Assembly: GCA_003550305.1 (NCBI GenBank)
Contig: QKYT01000302.1
Span: forward strand, 40,203 to 104,202
DNA from: Glomus cerebriforme
Lineage: Eukaryota > Glomeromycota > Glomeromycetes > Glomerales > Glomeraceae
Direction: 5' to 3'
Length of the DNA: 64,000 bases
Shown here: positions 1-10,858 of the stretch, piece by piece
Layout of the letters: the number at the start of each line of letters is the position of its first letter
Numbering within the stretch: the first letter of the stretch is position 1
Program-made: the position numbers and the translations under genes
Notes under the pieces: model-generated
What the model was told of the DNA's origin: nothing
What the model saw: the letters and a program-made list of their open reading frames with translations, nothing else
Database searches by the model: none

Positions 1-552
1 TGTAGTACGATTCTTTAATCGTGAGTAAAAAAAAAGATATAACGCAATATTTATTCGTACAGTTAATCTATACTATAAATATACTCTAACTTTATACAAT
101 GTACATTTGATAATTGATTGAAATGAATAACCTTTAATTTGATCACGCTCCTTAAATAACAACAAAAACTATCCCTCCTCCTTTTTTTTTTTTTTTTTTT
201 TAGTATATATAAAAAAAAATAAATAAATAATTTCAATTAATCAATTAAAATAGATCAAATAGATTTACCAAAAGTCCGTGTACATTTGAAAATGTACCTT
301 AAAGATTATTAGCAGAACAATGGAATTTATTAATTAGGAATGTAAAATCTTTTCCTTAAAAATCAAAATGTTCATCTCCCCAACAGTTTCGAGAATTTTA
401 ATTTATTCTTAATTCGTCCTAATCGATAAACCATATCTTTCATCTTTTGTTTAAAATCTAAATCATTATTATTACATCATCACGAGAGATAAATTGTTTG
501 TTTCTTAATTTAGGCCAAAATTAAATTTCATAATTTTAGGAACCAAATTTAA
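1..552. other. AT-rich 3' flank, no gene seen
   Basis: Lies downstream of the carrier gene that ends at 553. It contains a poly-T run near 180-201 and AT-rich sequence with no open frame that looks coding on either strand. Confidence 0.6.
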
Positions 553-2038
553 TCAAATTTTCTTTTTTCGTAATGCCAAAATTTTAACAGTATACTTAAA
601 TAAAGCTTCCTTATACATGAATAAAAATGCGGCAGTAAAAACCGATTGAATTAATTTTGAAATAATTCCCTTATAAAGACCATTGTAACCTTCATTTGAA
701 ATGATTTTTTGAAAACCATCCCATGTACTTTTATATTCACTTTGACGTAACTGCATACGTGATTTAACAACACTAAAATATTGAAAAAAATTATTATTAA
801 AAGAAAAAAAAATCATTAAATAAATAAATAAATATATATATATTATAACTTACATGTAAGGATAAGTAGAACCAGTAGCTATCAGTTTACTAATAGCTCC
901 TAATAAAAAAAAATCGAAATTCCCTAATTTTTTCAACTTTTCTATTCGAGCTTTTAATTGTTCAAATGTAGTATATTGAATAATTGGATTAATAACTAAA
1001 ATAAGAGCTGGAATAATTCCTTGCCAGAAAGCTTTAAATCCATCCTCATTAATAATTTTCATGATCGTTTTAATGGTTCCTAATCTTTTTGGTTGTGATT
1101 TCTCATTTTCATCCAAGGATTCTTTACGTGTTGTCATTCGAGTCTTTTTTATTAAAAATAATAATAAATAAAATTGATTTGATTGATTTTATTAAAGATT
1201 TAAAAACTTTTGTTTTTTTTTTAAGACTTACATTTACCACCCAAATTGGATTGGTAACCAAAACGGTGGCTGAACCAGCTATTGCTCCAGCAAGCATAGA
1301 TTCTACAACTGACATTGAACGTTTATTTCTTTCAAAAATGAATTTTGTAGACTCATAAAAATAATAGTAAATGCCTAATCACAAACGTAAATGAGTAAAT
1401 AAAATATAAAGATATTTAAATCAATTTTTTTTTTTTTTTTTCAAAATATAACATAAAACATACCATTTGTCAACGCAATTCCGAATATTGCAGAATTTAA
1501 CCCTCTAATATTATATATGTATATATATATATAAATTAAAAAAAAATTAATCATATAAGGAAATAACACATAAATTAATTATATTTGAGTATTGATCATA
1601 TAGGGAAACAACACTTATAAATCAATTCACTATAAGATCTGCTTAACTTGAACTATAACTTTTGAAACTCATAATTAAAGAATAATTCTTACGAATATAA
1701 TCCCGTAATGCCTTCATTTTTCAAAATCTTGACAACAGTATCTATTCCTCCCTAATAATACACATAACTCATTAATATTAAAATGAAAAAAAAAACTTTT
1801 AAATAAATAATTATAAAATTATTACTTTATAAGCGTCAGTTCCCTTCGTATCTTTTTGTACCTGAAGACGAGAACTAACAGTAATCAATGGATAGGTTAA
1901 AATCATTGATATGATACCACCACCGGCACCTAAATTAAAGAATTAAAGTTAACTAAAACGAAATAAAAGGTTCTCAATATAAATTAAAGTTATTAATTAT
2001 TACAAACCACTAATAGCGTGAGCAATATTATCAGACAT
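553..2038 (-). CDS. PMP47: Peroxisomal adenine nucleotide carrier (PMP47/ANT1/SLC25A17 family)
   Basis: Mitochondrial-carrier-family protein of 295 aa expected to exchange ATP, AMP or CoA-type nucleotides across the peroxisomal membrane. Seven exons on the minus strand: 2038-2008, 1929-1826, 1751-1693, 1504-1464, 1374-1232, 1143-854, 772-553; together 888 nt. The three carrier repeats are visible: TYPLITVSSRLQV in repeat 1, TNPIWVVNTRM in repeat 2 and TYPYIVVKSRMQLR in repeat 3. The NPIWVVNTRM form, with the usual acidic residue of the PxDxxK signature replaced, is what PMP47/PMP34 proteins have and ordinary mitochondrial carriers lack. Repeat-end motifs DGFKAFWQGI and EGYNGLYKGI are also present. 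The C-terminus is basic (RKKKI). Family assignment is firm; the peroxisomal location and substrate are inferred from the family. Confidence 0.88.
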
Positions 2039-3652
2039 GATTCAAAGAAATTAGGAGTATTTTTTATTTATTTATTTTATTTATTTATTTTTTTTTTTCG
2101 TTATAAAAAAGAGATATTTTTAAATAGATATATCATATCAAATGATGGATAAATAAACCAATGGTTTTTATTGAGTAGATCGGATCAGAAATTTGTTATA
2201 AACACGTTAAAATTATCATAATTCGTATCACCATTATACTCCTGAATTTGGAAAGATGTCAATAAAAAATCAAATTATATCAAACTTGAAATTAAAATAA
2301 TAAATCAAAAAGAATCGCGAATTGCAAATTGCAAGTTTTTCCGATATTCTTCACGAAATTGTCATTAATTTACCGTACATGATGTGCTGTATCAATAACC
2401 GTTTTCGTTTTTTTTTTTGTTGTGGAGGGACTATTAACTAAACTATAAAATATCCGGGAAATAAATAAAAAAAAAAAATAAAAAAAAATACCCGATATAT
2501 TATTACAAATAATAATGTTCCAAGAAATTCAAAAACTTTACATTCAAAATCATTAAACATTGATGATGATTTTTCATTCATTCAAATCTTTTTATATACT
2601 CATTTATATACTCAACAAATTTATTTAAAAATTTATTATGAAACCGGAAAGAAATTTAACCGATATATGCCAAAAAAAAAAATTGTCATATGTTGGAGTT
2701 CAAAAATTCATTCATGTAAGACGCGAAAGAGATATATTCATACATTAAAAATATCGCATCTAAAAATCTTTATCTTAGTTCCCCAGAATTGAGTGGTTTT
2801 TGGCATATAATCGGCCTTTTTACTGCGTTGAATATATAAAAATAGCTTCTGATATGGATATTGTATCAATGCAGTTGTTTGCTTTATTTGCTGCAAGAAA
2901 CAATGTAATGAATGTATAATAGTAATAGTATTAATTAAGAATAATCTTGATTTGAATCTAGAATTGTTCAATTTTAACAGAATCGTTCTTTTATTTTTCA
3001 TTGTTTAATGATAAAGATTTCATCATTTTGTTTTTTTTTTTTTTTTGCGGCTTCCTTGAAGATTTTTATTATTCCGGTGCCATGCTCTTTAAACAATAAA
3101 AAATGACAGCTAATCAAAATGTTAATCTAATTAATTCAATGATTTCATTTCATTCCTTTTTCTTTTTTTAATAAAGAAAAATTTTTAATAGCCATCTGTC
3201 TTGCACAAATACTTAAATACTTTTGTATCACCTCTTTTAGAACAAAATCAATCCATTGTTTAAAGCTCATGAAAGTATTTATTTGATTCTCTTTGTTTGA
3301 ATAGGCTGAAAATACAAACTATAATTACCTGTTTAATTTTTTTTTTCTTTATAATAATAATTTTTCGATTGTTCCATTTTCCCCACATTTCGATAATAAA
3401 TTTAATGCAGGGTTCCAAATTTAATCAAAACTGGTTTACGTACAAGTATCGAAGTTCATGTGAGTTGTTACCTGAACTAACATATGATGTTTAACGGCTA
3501 CCGTAAACCTTTTGTTACCCGGTAAATAAAATATTCTCTTTCAAAAAAAAAAAAAAAAAAAAAAATTTTTCCCAAACCTTTTTTTTTTTTTTTAAAAAAA
3601 AAAAAATATATATATATAAAATATAAAACTCTTCATTACTTAAATCAACAAA
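2039..3652. other. Intergenic region between divergent PMP47 and PPP1R21-like genes
   Basis: About 1.6 kb holding both promoters. Two short open frames (2738-3001 minus, 3297-3494 plus) have low-complexity, compositionally AT-driven translations and no splice partners, so I do not call them. Immediately upstream of the PPP1R21 start are a poly-A run (about 3544-3566), a poly-T run (3580-3592) and a TATA-like alternating AT stretch (about 3606-3628) that may be the core promoter. Confidence 0.5.
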
Positions 3653-6600
3653 ATGAGCGATGGTCGAATTTCCGCTTCTGCATCGCTTCAGTCCTCAGGT
3701 TCTACTCTGATTCATGTTCTTTTATCAATCAAGTTTATTTTATTTTTTTTAATAAGCTTTTTTTTTTTTACTTTTCTTATAGTTGGAACTACCTCTGCTG
3801 AAGAGTTGGCAGAGAAATATCAAAAATTATTCTCGGAATTTTCTCGGTAAGCAGTTTAAATTTTCATTGTTTTATAGATTTTATTTCAATTCTTTCTAAA
3901 ATTATATTATGTAATATTAGAATAAAAGCGCAACATTCGGTCCTTAAGAAGGCTGTTAGAAAGGTTTGATAGAATTCTTTCAAGAATTATAAAGTTCTTT
4001 TTTTTTTTTTTTGTGTGTTTGCGTTCAGGAATTAAATTTTAAATGCATGAATGTTTTTTATATAGGAACAAGCAACAAATTCATCATTACAGGATGAATG
4101 TAAAACAAAAGAACAAGAATTGCGAGCGGTTCGTTATCACAATTAATTGTGAAATTTATTATTTTATTTTTCATGCAAATATTCGATAAAATATTTAAAT
4201 TTATCTGTAAAGACTTTCTCTTAATTAAATTATGTAGTCACTTCAACAACTTGATCTTTTAAATTTTCACAATGAACGTTTGACCAAACGTATTCAAAGT
4301 TTACAAGATTCAGGAAATGCGGTAAGAGACTGAAAATTAATGTTTTATCATGATCGGCGAATATTTATCTGAATGTTGCTCATCCTTTTTTGTTCACCAA
4401 TTAGAAACTATCAACTGGTTGGTTGTTGGGATCAACAAAGAAAGAAATTGAAAAGTTAAAAGTTTCCCTTGAAGCTAGAACTATTGACTTAACACGAAAG
4501 ATTGAAGAAAATGGTACATTATTACATCATATATTATTATTATTTTAAAAGAAACTATTTATTCATGATTTTTTTTATTCTATTATACAGAAAAATTACA
4601 TAAAGAACTATTTGAAGTTAATAGTTATTTCACTCAACATGTTAATGTCCTTCAATCTAATATATCTGACTTAGAGAAAAAGAAAGAAGAACTTCAGGTA
4701 TATTTAATAGATTTTTTCGAAAATGTTAGTAAAAGGTAATTGGTATTAAAAAAATTTTTTTTTAAATTTTAGGTGGAATTAACAAGATCACACTTGGCAA
4801 GTGAAGAGGCTATAAGTACAATGCGTCTAGAAAAGAGAGAAGTCGAAGTTAAATTGGACGAGACAAGACGTGAATTACAATTGTATGTATATTACTTTAA
4901 TGAGTTTTTGAATTAGGTTTAAACTTTGTATAATTTATTTATTATCATTACTATTATAGGACAAATGCTCTTATGGAAAAAAATGAACAAAAATTGAAGG
5001 AGGATGATGACGTATTACGAGCTGAATTAAATGCGCTCAGAAAAGCTCTTTCAATTAATCTTGGTTTAGCAGATGAGACTCAATCTGAACAATTCAATGT
5101 CAATATAATTTATATATACATATATTTTTTTTTATATGTTGATAATATGTTTTAATTTATTAACTAACGCCCATATTTACGATGATAATAGATTTTAAGT
5201 GAAAATATCGATTCTGAATCTTATGAAATAATTGAAAGCTTTAAACAATTACAATTTAGCACAAGAGATTATTTGAATGCACTTAAAGAAAATGTAAGTA
5301 ATGATTTTAGTTTGAGTTAAATCGTGGGATTTTTTTTTTTTTTTTTTAATTCTAAAGTTCCTCATGAAAAAAAATAATAATTTTTCAGTCAGATACATCT
5401 CATGAATTAAGTATAAAAGTGAAAAATGCGAGTCAAATATGGCAAAAGAATTTGCAAACTTTGGCGATTAAATTTACATCTGCTCAGAGTATGTTTTATT
5501 TTTTTTTGTAATGATATTTTCATTGAATTGTTGCTTATAATAATTTTGGTGATTAGATAAAATATCCGAGTTGACTGCGGAAAAAGAGTCACTTGTTAAG
5601 GCAAATGAAAACGATTCGAAAAAACTCTCTATTTTAGAGTCAGAAATTTCCCGACTAAGGGAAGAATTGGACAAACAAAGGGTAATAATAATATATGTAA
5701 TAATATATATTTTGGTGAACTTATGACAACATATCTTTTAATAATCAAATAATTTTTTTTTTTAGGTACCCTCAAATAATTTCACTGCAGAAAGTTCACA
5801 GCTTTTGATTTTAAATAATGAACAAGTTAATGTTAAGCCAGAGCAAAACAGTATCAAACTTGATAATTCTAAAAATCTAAATGAATTTAATGGTATGTTA
5901 TTTTCAATTGGAGCCAAATATGTGTGAGCATGCTGAATTGACACTTTATTTAATGAATTTAGTAGTTATATCAAAGACATCATCACAAAGTGATAATCTG
6001 AAAGAAGAAGAAGAAAGTGGAGCCCATGACTATTCAAATGAAGAAGATGATGATGAGGTAGATTTTAATAATATTATTGCTTTTATGTATGTTATATACA
6101 TGTATTTATATATTTATTTTTGTTTTCAGAAATTTAAATTTGTTTATCCAGGTAGTCCAAATGTTGAATCACCTGTCAATGAAATTAAAGAACAAACAGC
6201 ACAAGCGACCAGTGCAAAAATTACCCTAGATGATGATGATGATAATAATGCAACTGGCAATGGAACGGCAAGTTTCCCTGCATTAGAACGTGATATGAGT
6301 GTAAGAAAAGATGATGATGCCAAGCAACGCGAAAATTTAATCAAAAAACATTATGAATGTAAAATAACGCAATTAAACGAACAGGTTAGTGATTAAATTA
6401 TTCATTGACTGATTTGACTTATTTTATATAACAAAAAATTTATAAAATTATTCCTTATTAATTTATATTTGTTTTATAGTTGCAATTGGCTGATAGCAAA
6501 GCTACACGATTTTATAAAGCTTTAGAGATTATGCAAAGTAAATTGGCAAATGCTGAAAGTAAAAAATTACGAGTTGAACAAGAAATTAATAAATTTCAAA

Positions 6601-6820
6601 CTGAATTGAATCATACAAAGGTAAAAATTATATTTGTTTTTTTTTTTAAAAAAAAAATAATATTTTTGACCATTTTATTTATTTATATTAGGACACTTTG
6701 GCAGATGAAAGAAACAATCATCTAAAAACAATAGAAACAATGCAAGATTGGATTAACAAGATATCTAATGAAAAAGATGAATTAGAAAAAAAGTATAACA
6801 ACTTATGTCAAAAGCAATAA
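3653..6820 (+). CDS. PPP1R21: PPP1R21-like coiled-coil endosomal protein (KLRAQ domain; FERRY subunit Fy-2 homologue)
   Basis: Seventeen exons encode about 612 aa: 3653-3698, 3783-3846, 3921-3963, 4066-4128, 4238-4321, 4405-4513, 4591-4697, 4773-4882, 4960-5098, 5192-5293, 5389-5488, 5557-5681, 5766-5892, 5963-6057, 6130-6384, 6480-6620, 6692-6820 (1839 nt). The N-terminus carries YQKLFSEFSR followed by IKAQHSVLKKAV and EQATNSSLQ, the KLRAQ signature of PPP1R21. FTQHVNVLQSNISDLEKK follows, and near the C-terminus HYECKITQLNEQLQLADSK matches the family's second conserved block. Most of the rest is heptad-rich coiled coil with an acidic DDDDD patch. In animals PPP1R21 is the scaffold of the FERRY complex that links Rab5 endosomes to mRNAs and ribosomes; this role here is inference. 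The first intron (3699-3782, donor GTTCTA) is in frame and stop-free, so it might be retained, adding 28 residues. Confidence 0.85.
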
Positions 6821-7637
6821 TAATCAAACTTTTTTTTGTACATTATCTATCATCTCTTATTATAACAATTATAAATATTATATAGAGGTTATATTATAAC
6901 AAATAAAATTAGTAAGCAGTAAGCGGTGAAAGGTATATAAATAACCTTTTGGATATAAACAAAAAAAAAATATATATGTAATCATTCGGACATTTTATTT
7001 TTTTTTAGAATTTCTTATTTATTTCGCAAAAAAAAAAAACATTTTTTTTTATTTAAAGTAAGGATTGAGATTTAGCTAAGAGTTAAAAAGTTTTAATAGT
7101 TATGTTTTTTGTATTATTATTTGTAATTATAGTTTTAAACTTTTGGTTGAGAATATAACTTGTAATATTAAGAAATAAATGATTACAATTTTTCTGACCT
7201 TATATACAGTAATTCGTGATCTGTGATGTTAAAATTTTGTCAAATGTTCGTTTCTGGAAGATGGATCTAACGGGAATGGTTCAGTTACGGTAATTATAAT
7301 TTACTGGATAGATAATTCAAATTAAAGCATTATCAAACTTTAACGGTACATTATGGTAAATCTGCACAATTTAAAGTGCAAGTGTGCAACTTTCAGATCA
7401 ACATACAAAATACCGAAAAATTTTGCGGCTGTTTCAAAGGCGTATGCATGACTGCATGTATTTACTAGTACATTGTCACATTCTAAATGCTTCTAAATAT
7501 TGAAATATCGCGCGTTTTTTCGAGAATAATCCTTTTTTGATTCACCCAGTTTCTTCACAATTTTAGATATATAATAATACGCGTTAGTTATTGAGGAAAA
7601 AACTTTTTTTTAAAATATCCTCTTGATAGATAACACA
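6821..7637. other. Intergenic region, PPP1R21 3' end and DGK1 promoter
   Basis: No coding frame recognised. AATAAA-like signals near 6900-6905 and 7174 could serve polyadenylation. The stretch from about 7230 to 7570 is less AT-rich than its surroundings but has no readable protein or RNA gene. Confidence 0.5.
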
Positions 7638-8575
7638 ATGGCAATACAACAAAACCTCGCTAAAAAACGAACGCAAAAGCAAAAATTAAAAACAGACATA
7701 CGAGCTTTGAATAAGGCAAGAATAAAAAATATGAAATTAACAACTCCTCCTAATAAAAACAAAGATGGTAATGAGTTTTCAAGGAAATTGTTACATTCAT
7801 CTATAGGTAATGTTTCCTATTTGGTGTAATCAATATATTAATTCAGTATTAATTCCATATATTAATTTATTTTCTCTTAACCGTTGTATAGGATTTTTTG
7901 TGTTGTCGATATACTCAAATAATGATACGATTATAGTTAGGAATAGATTGCTTTATTTGTTTGCGATTGTATTTTTAGCAGAAATATTGAGATTTCTTAA
8001 TAAAAGATTTAACGAAATATATATAAGAGTATTAGGATTTTTGATGAGAGAAAGAGAAAAGACTGAAAGATATAATGGAGTAATATTCTACTTGTTAGGA
8101 TGTATTAGTGTTCTTACATTATTTCGCAAGGTAAATTTTTTTTTTTTTTTTTTTATTATTATTTATATATTAAAGAATAGTTGTTAAATTACTAAACTCA
8201 TTCTTCGTTTAGGACATAGCAGCAATATCAATATTAATATTATCGTGGTGTGATACAGCGGCATCTTTTGTAGGTAGAAGATGGGGGCATTATACATATA
8301 AATTTCCGAATGGTAAATCATTAGCAGGTACATTGGGAGCAATAATAGTTGGATCAATCGCTGCTTATATATTTTGGGGCAGTGGTTTATTAAAACATGA
8401 TCCTGAAAATGCTAGTTGGATAGAAGGAAAAAGTTTGATATCATTACCTATATTAATTATATTAACAGGAATAATTGGTGGTATTAGTGAATTAATTGAT
8501 TTATGGGGATTAGATGATAATTTGGTTATACCTATATTTTCTGGCATTATGTTATGGATTTTATTAAGACTATAA
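7638..8575 (+). CDS. DGK1: CTP-dependent diacylglycerol kinase (DGK1-like)
   Basis: Three exons (7638-7806, 7892-8130, 8213-8575; 771 nt) encode 256 aa. In yeast, Dgk1 phosphorylates diacylglycerol with CTP to make phosphatidate at the ER/nuclear membrane, opposing the Pah1 phosphatase. The conserved family blocks are visible in order: SRKLLHSSIGFFVLSIY, then GFLMREREKTERYNG, then SWCDTAASFVGRRWG and FPNGKSLAGTLGA, which form the core of the CTP-transferase/dolichol-kinase-like fold. Several hydrophobic segments between these blocks are membrane spans. The start is the ATG at 7638, after an in-frame upstream region without another ATG. The N-terminal 50 residues are basic and unlikely to fold. 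Length is close to yeast Dgk1. Confidence 0.9.
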
Positions 8576-8678
8576 TAATAAAAATTCACGTCATGTGATG
8601 TGACGATCGTACCAGAAAAATATTTTTAAAAATTTTTTTTTTTTTTTGAATTGATTTTTTTATTTATTTTTTTTAATA

Positions 8679-9730
8679 ATGAATTCAATAATTAATAGAA
8701 TAGCTAGCAGAAGAGTTACATTTTATTCCACTTTATTAATACAAAGTAGAAAGTTTAGTAGTAATCAAATAAAAAAAAAAGAACCAGTTCCTCAAACCAA
8801 AAGTACGTTAAGAAGGTTTTGGAAACACGTATCTGTCCAATCAAATCCAGGTATATTAATAAATTTGATTAATATTATATTTTATATTTTTAAATACTAT
8901 TTACACTGTTTCTAAAGATACACAGACATATGAGATATTACTTGATAAAAGACCATTGAAAACACCAGAAGGTTCAAAATTAGCTATACCTCATTCAAAA
9001 AAACATTTAGCATTATTAATTGCCGGGGAATGGGAAGCTCAAAATAATGTATTAAAACAACATTCTTTACCATTAGTAAGTAAAAAATAATTACTGATAA
9101 CATTGTTTTTTTTTATGTTGACTAAAAATAATATGTATAAAATTTATAGACATCATTGGTCAGTATTGCGAATGTGATTGATAAAGAAGTTAATTCAAAA
9201 CAAGAAGTTATCACTCGATTATTAAAATATTTGGATACTGACGCTATTTGTTATCAAGAATCATATCCTGATTCATTAGTTGAATTACAACAAAAGCATT
9301 GGCTTCCAATATTAGATTGGGTACAAAAAACTTATAATATTGAAATTAACATTACTACTGGAATAAGTGGAATAAGACAACCTGAAAATACTAGAAACAA
9401 ATTAAAGGATATTATTGAAAGGTTTGATTCTTTAAAATTGTCAGGTAGGGTTATTTTTTTTACAAACTTATATATAAATATATTCAAACTTTATTTATAA
9501 TATATATGTAAAATATTATAGGATTTGAGAGGGCTACTATGTTGTCAAAATCTTTTTTGATAGGATTGGCTTTGGTGGAAAGAAAATTAAGTGTTGAAGA
9601 AGCCTCTAAAGCTTCATCAATTGAAACAATTTCACAAACTTTAAGATGGGGTAAACTTGAAGCACATGATGTTGAAAATGAAGATATTAGAAGACAATTA
9701 GGTTCGGTTGCCTGTGCTGTTATGTTTTAA
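8679..9730 (+). CDS. ATP12: Mitochondrial F1-ATPase assembly chaperone Atp12 (ATPAF2)
   Basis: Four exons (8679-8850, 8918-9075, 9150-9444, 9522-9730; 834 nt) encode 277 aa. Atp12 binds the F1 alpha subunit in the mitochondrial matrix and is needed to assemble the alpha3-beta3 hexamer. The N-terminus (MNSIINRIASRRVTFYST) is basic and Ser/Thr-rich, a typical presequence. The family blocks ILLDKRPLKTPEG, LIAGEWEAQ, KYLDTDAICYQES and the C-terminal LALVERKLSVEEA / LRWGKLEAHDVE are all present. The gene starts only about 100 bp after the DGK1 stop on the same strand. Its last 11 coding bases overlap the last coding bases of the convergent mS35 gene. Confidence 0.93.
9720..9730. other. 11-bp tail-to-tail coding overlap ATP12/RSM24
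   Basis: ATP12 ends with TAA at 9728-9730 (plus); RSM24 ends with TAA at 9722-9720 (minus). The two reading frames therefore share 9720-9730, and their 3' UTRs must be fully antisense to each other's coding exons. Confidence 0.85.
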
Positions 9731-10647
9731 CCTTGGTACCCTCTGCTGGTGGTCTACACCATTCTGCCGGAAATTTAAGTCCTCGTAATTTCTTTTTCTT
9801 TAACTTTTTTTCTATATGTCTTGTATCCACAGGAATATCTTCAAATGTATCATCATCTTTCTAAGAATAAAGGAAATACAAAACTGAGATTTTTTTTTTT
9901 TTTAAAAAAAAAAAAATTAAATTAACAAAATTTCATTATTTTAAACTTACTTTAGCTTCTTCTAAAAGTTTATCAACCAAATCACTTAAATATTTTTTAT
10001 TTTGATTAGCATGAGGGAATTTTTCACAAGAAAATTTAAATTCTACCCCATTAAATCGAGGTCCACATAATACAATAAATTTATGAAATTGTTTTTGTGT
10101 GAGTAATGCTTTTATATGATAAAATTCTATGGTAAGAACTACTTTATTTTGTAACGGTGAATTTTCTCCTATGTAATATGAATTTTTAAAACGTAAAATT
10201 GACGTTGGTGGAGGTGGTATAAACTCTTCTGCAAACTCTATTTGTGACAAGAATAGAATTAGGTAAGGAAAAAAAAAGATAGATGAAGAGATGCACCATA
10301 AAATCGAATTTACTTGAAAGTTGAGGTAATTCAAATTTGGTTTTTCTCAAATAATTTCTAACTTCTTGTTGAGCCAACAAAATATCATATCCAGGTTTGG
10401 TCATAGCATCAAAATTATACTCTGGCATTTTTTCAATATCGTATAATTCAGCTTCAGGATCTTTTCGTCTATTCAATCTACCTGGTCTACGAGGCGTAAA
10501 ATTTACCCATGTAGAAGAAAAATATCTACATAATGTTGGTCTAAATAATGGAAGGTTTTTTTGTAAAAAACGAAGAGAAGATGGCATCATTTTTTTTTTT
10601 ATTGGAATATCTTTGATTATAGTTTTATTTAAGGAAGCGATCGACAT
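9720..10647 (-). CDS. RSM24: Mitochondrial small-subunit ribosomal protein mS35 (Rsm24)
   Basis: Three exons (10647-10314, 10237-9951, 9860-9720; 762 nt) give 253 aa; starting instead at the internal ATG at 10590 gives 234 aa and an N-terminus (MMPSSLRFLQKNLPLFRPTL) that reads as a better mitochondrial presequence. I list the longer form but favour the shorter one. The conserved region RLNRRKDPEAELYD, FNAMTKPGYD-like spacing and the strongly conserved block KFSCEKFPHANQNKKYLSD followed by LVDKLLEEAK identify the mS35/Rsm24 family, a component of the mitoribosomal small subunit. The C-terminus is basic (LKKKKLRGLKFPAEW). Convergent with ATP12 with an 11-bp coding overlap, and divergent from WDR7 with about 210-270 bp between starts. 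Confidence 0.85.
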
Positions 10648-10858
10648 GCAGCATGGTAGATTGAAGATCCGTATTTAAAATTTTCTCACCCTTATCCAAA
10701 TGGTTGGAATTATTCGGAATAAAACGGTTTTTTTTTGAACTATGATCCGCCATTTTGTTTAATATATACAAATATTACAGCAAACCGTTATAATAATTGT
10801 AAAAATTTTTTTTTTTTTTTTGATTTTTTTCTTACCTTTACCTTTTATTATTCTTTTG
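10648..10858. promoter_or_regulatory. Shared divergent promoter RSM24 / WDR7
   Basis: The 211 bp between the two outward-facing starts must hold both promoters. It has a poly-T run (10806-10821) directly upstream of the WDR7 start. No specific factor site was recognised. Confidence 0.4.

Noticed and set aside
2738..3494. Two open frames (2738-3001 minus, 3297-3494 plus)
   Set aside because: Translations are dominated by AT-driven residues, with no splice partners, no start context and no recognisable motif.
3699..3782. Reading through PPP1R21 intron 1 as coding
   Set aside because: The in-frame stretch is a poly-T tract giving an Ile/Phe run in an otherwise soluble coiled-coil protein, so splicing is more likely.
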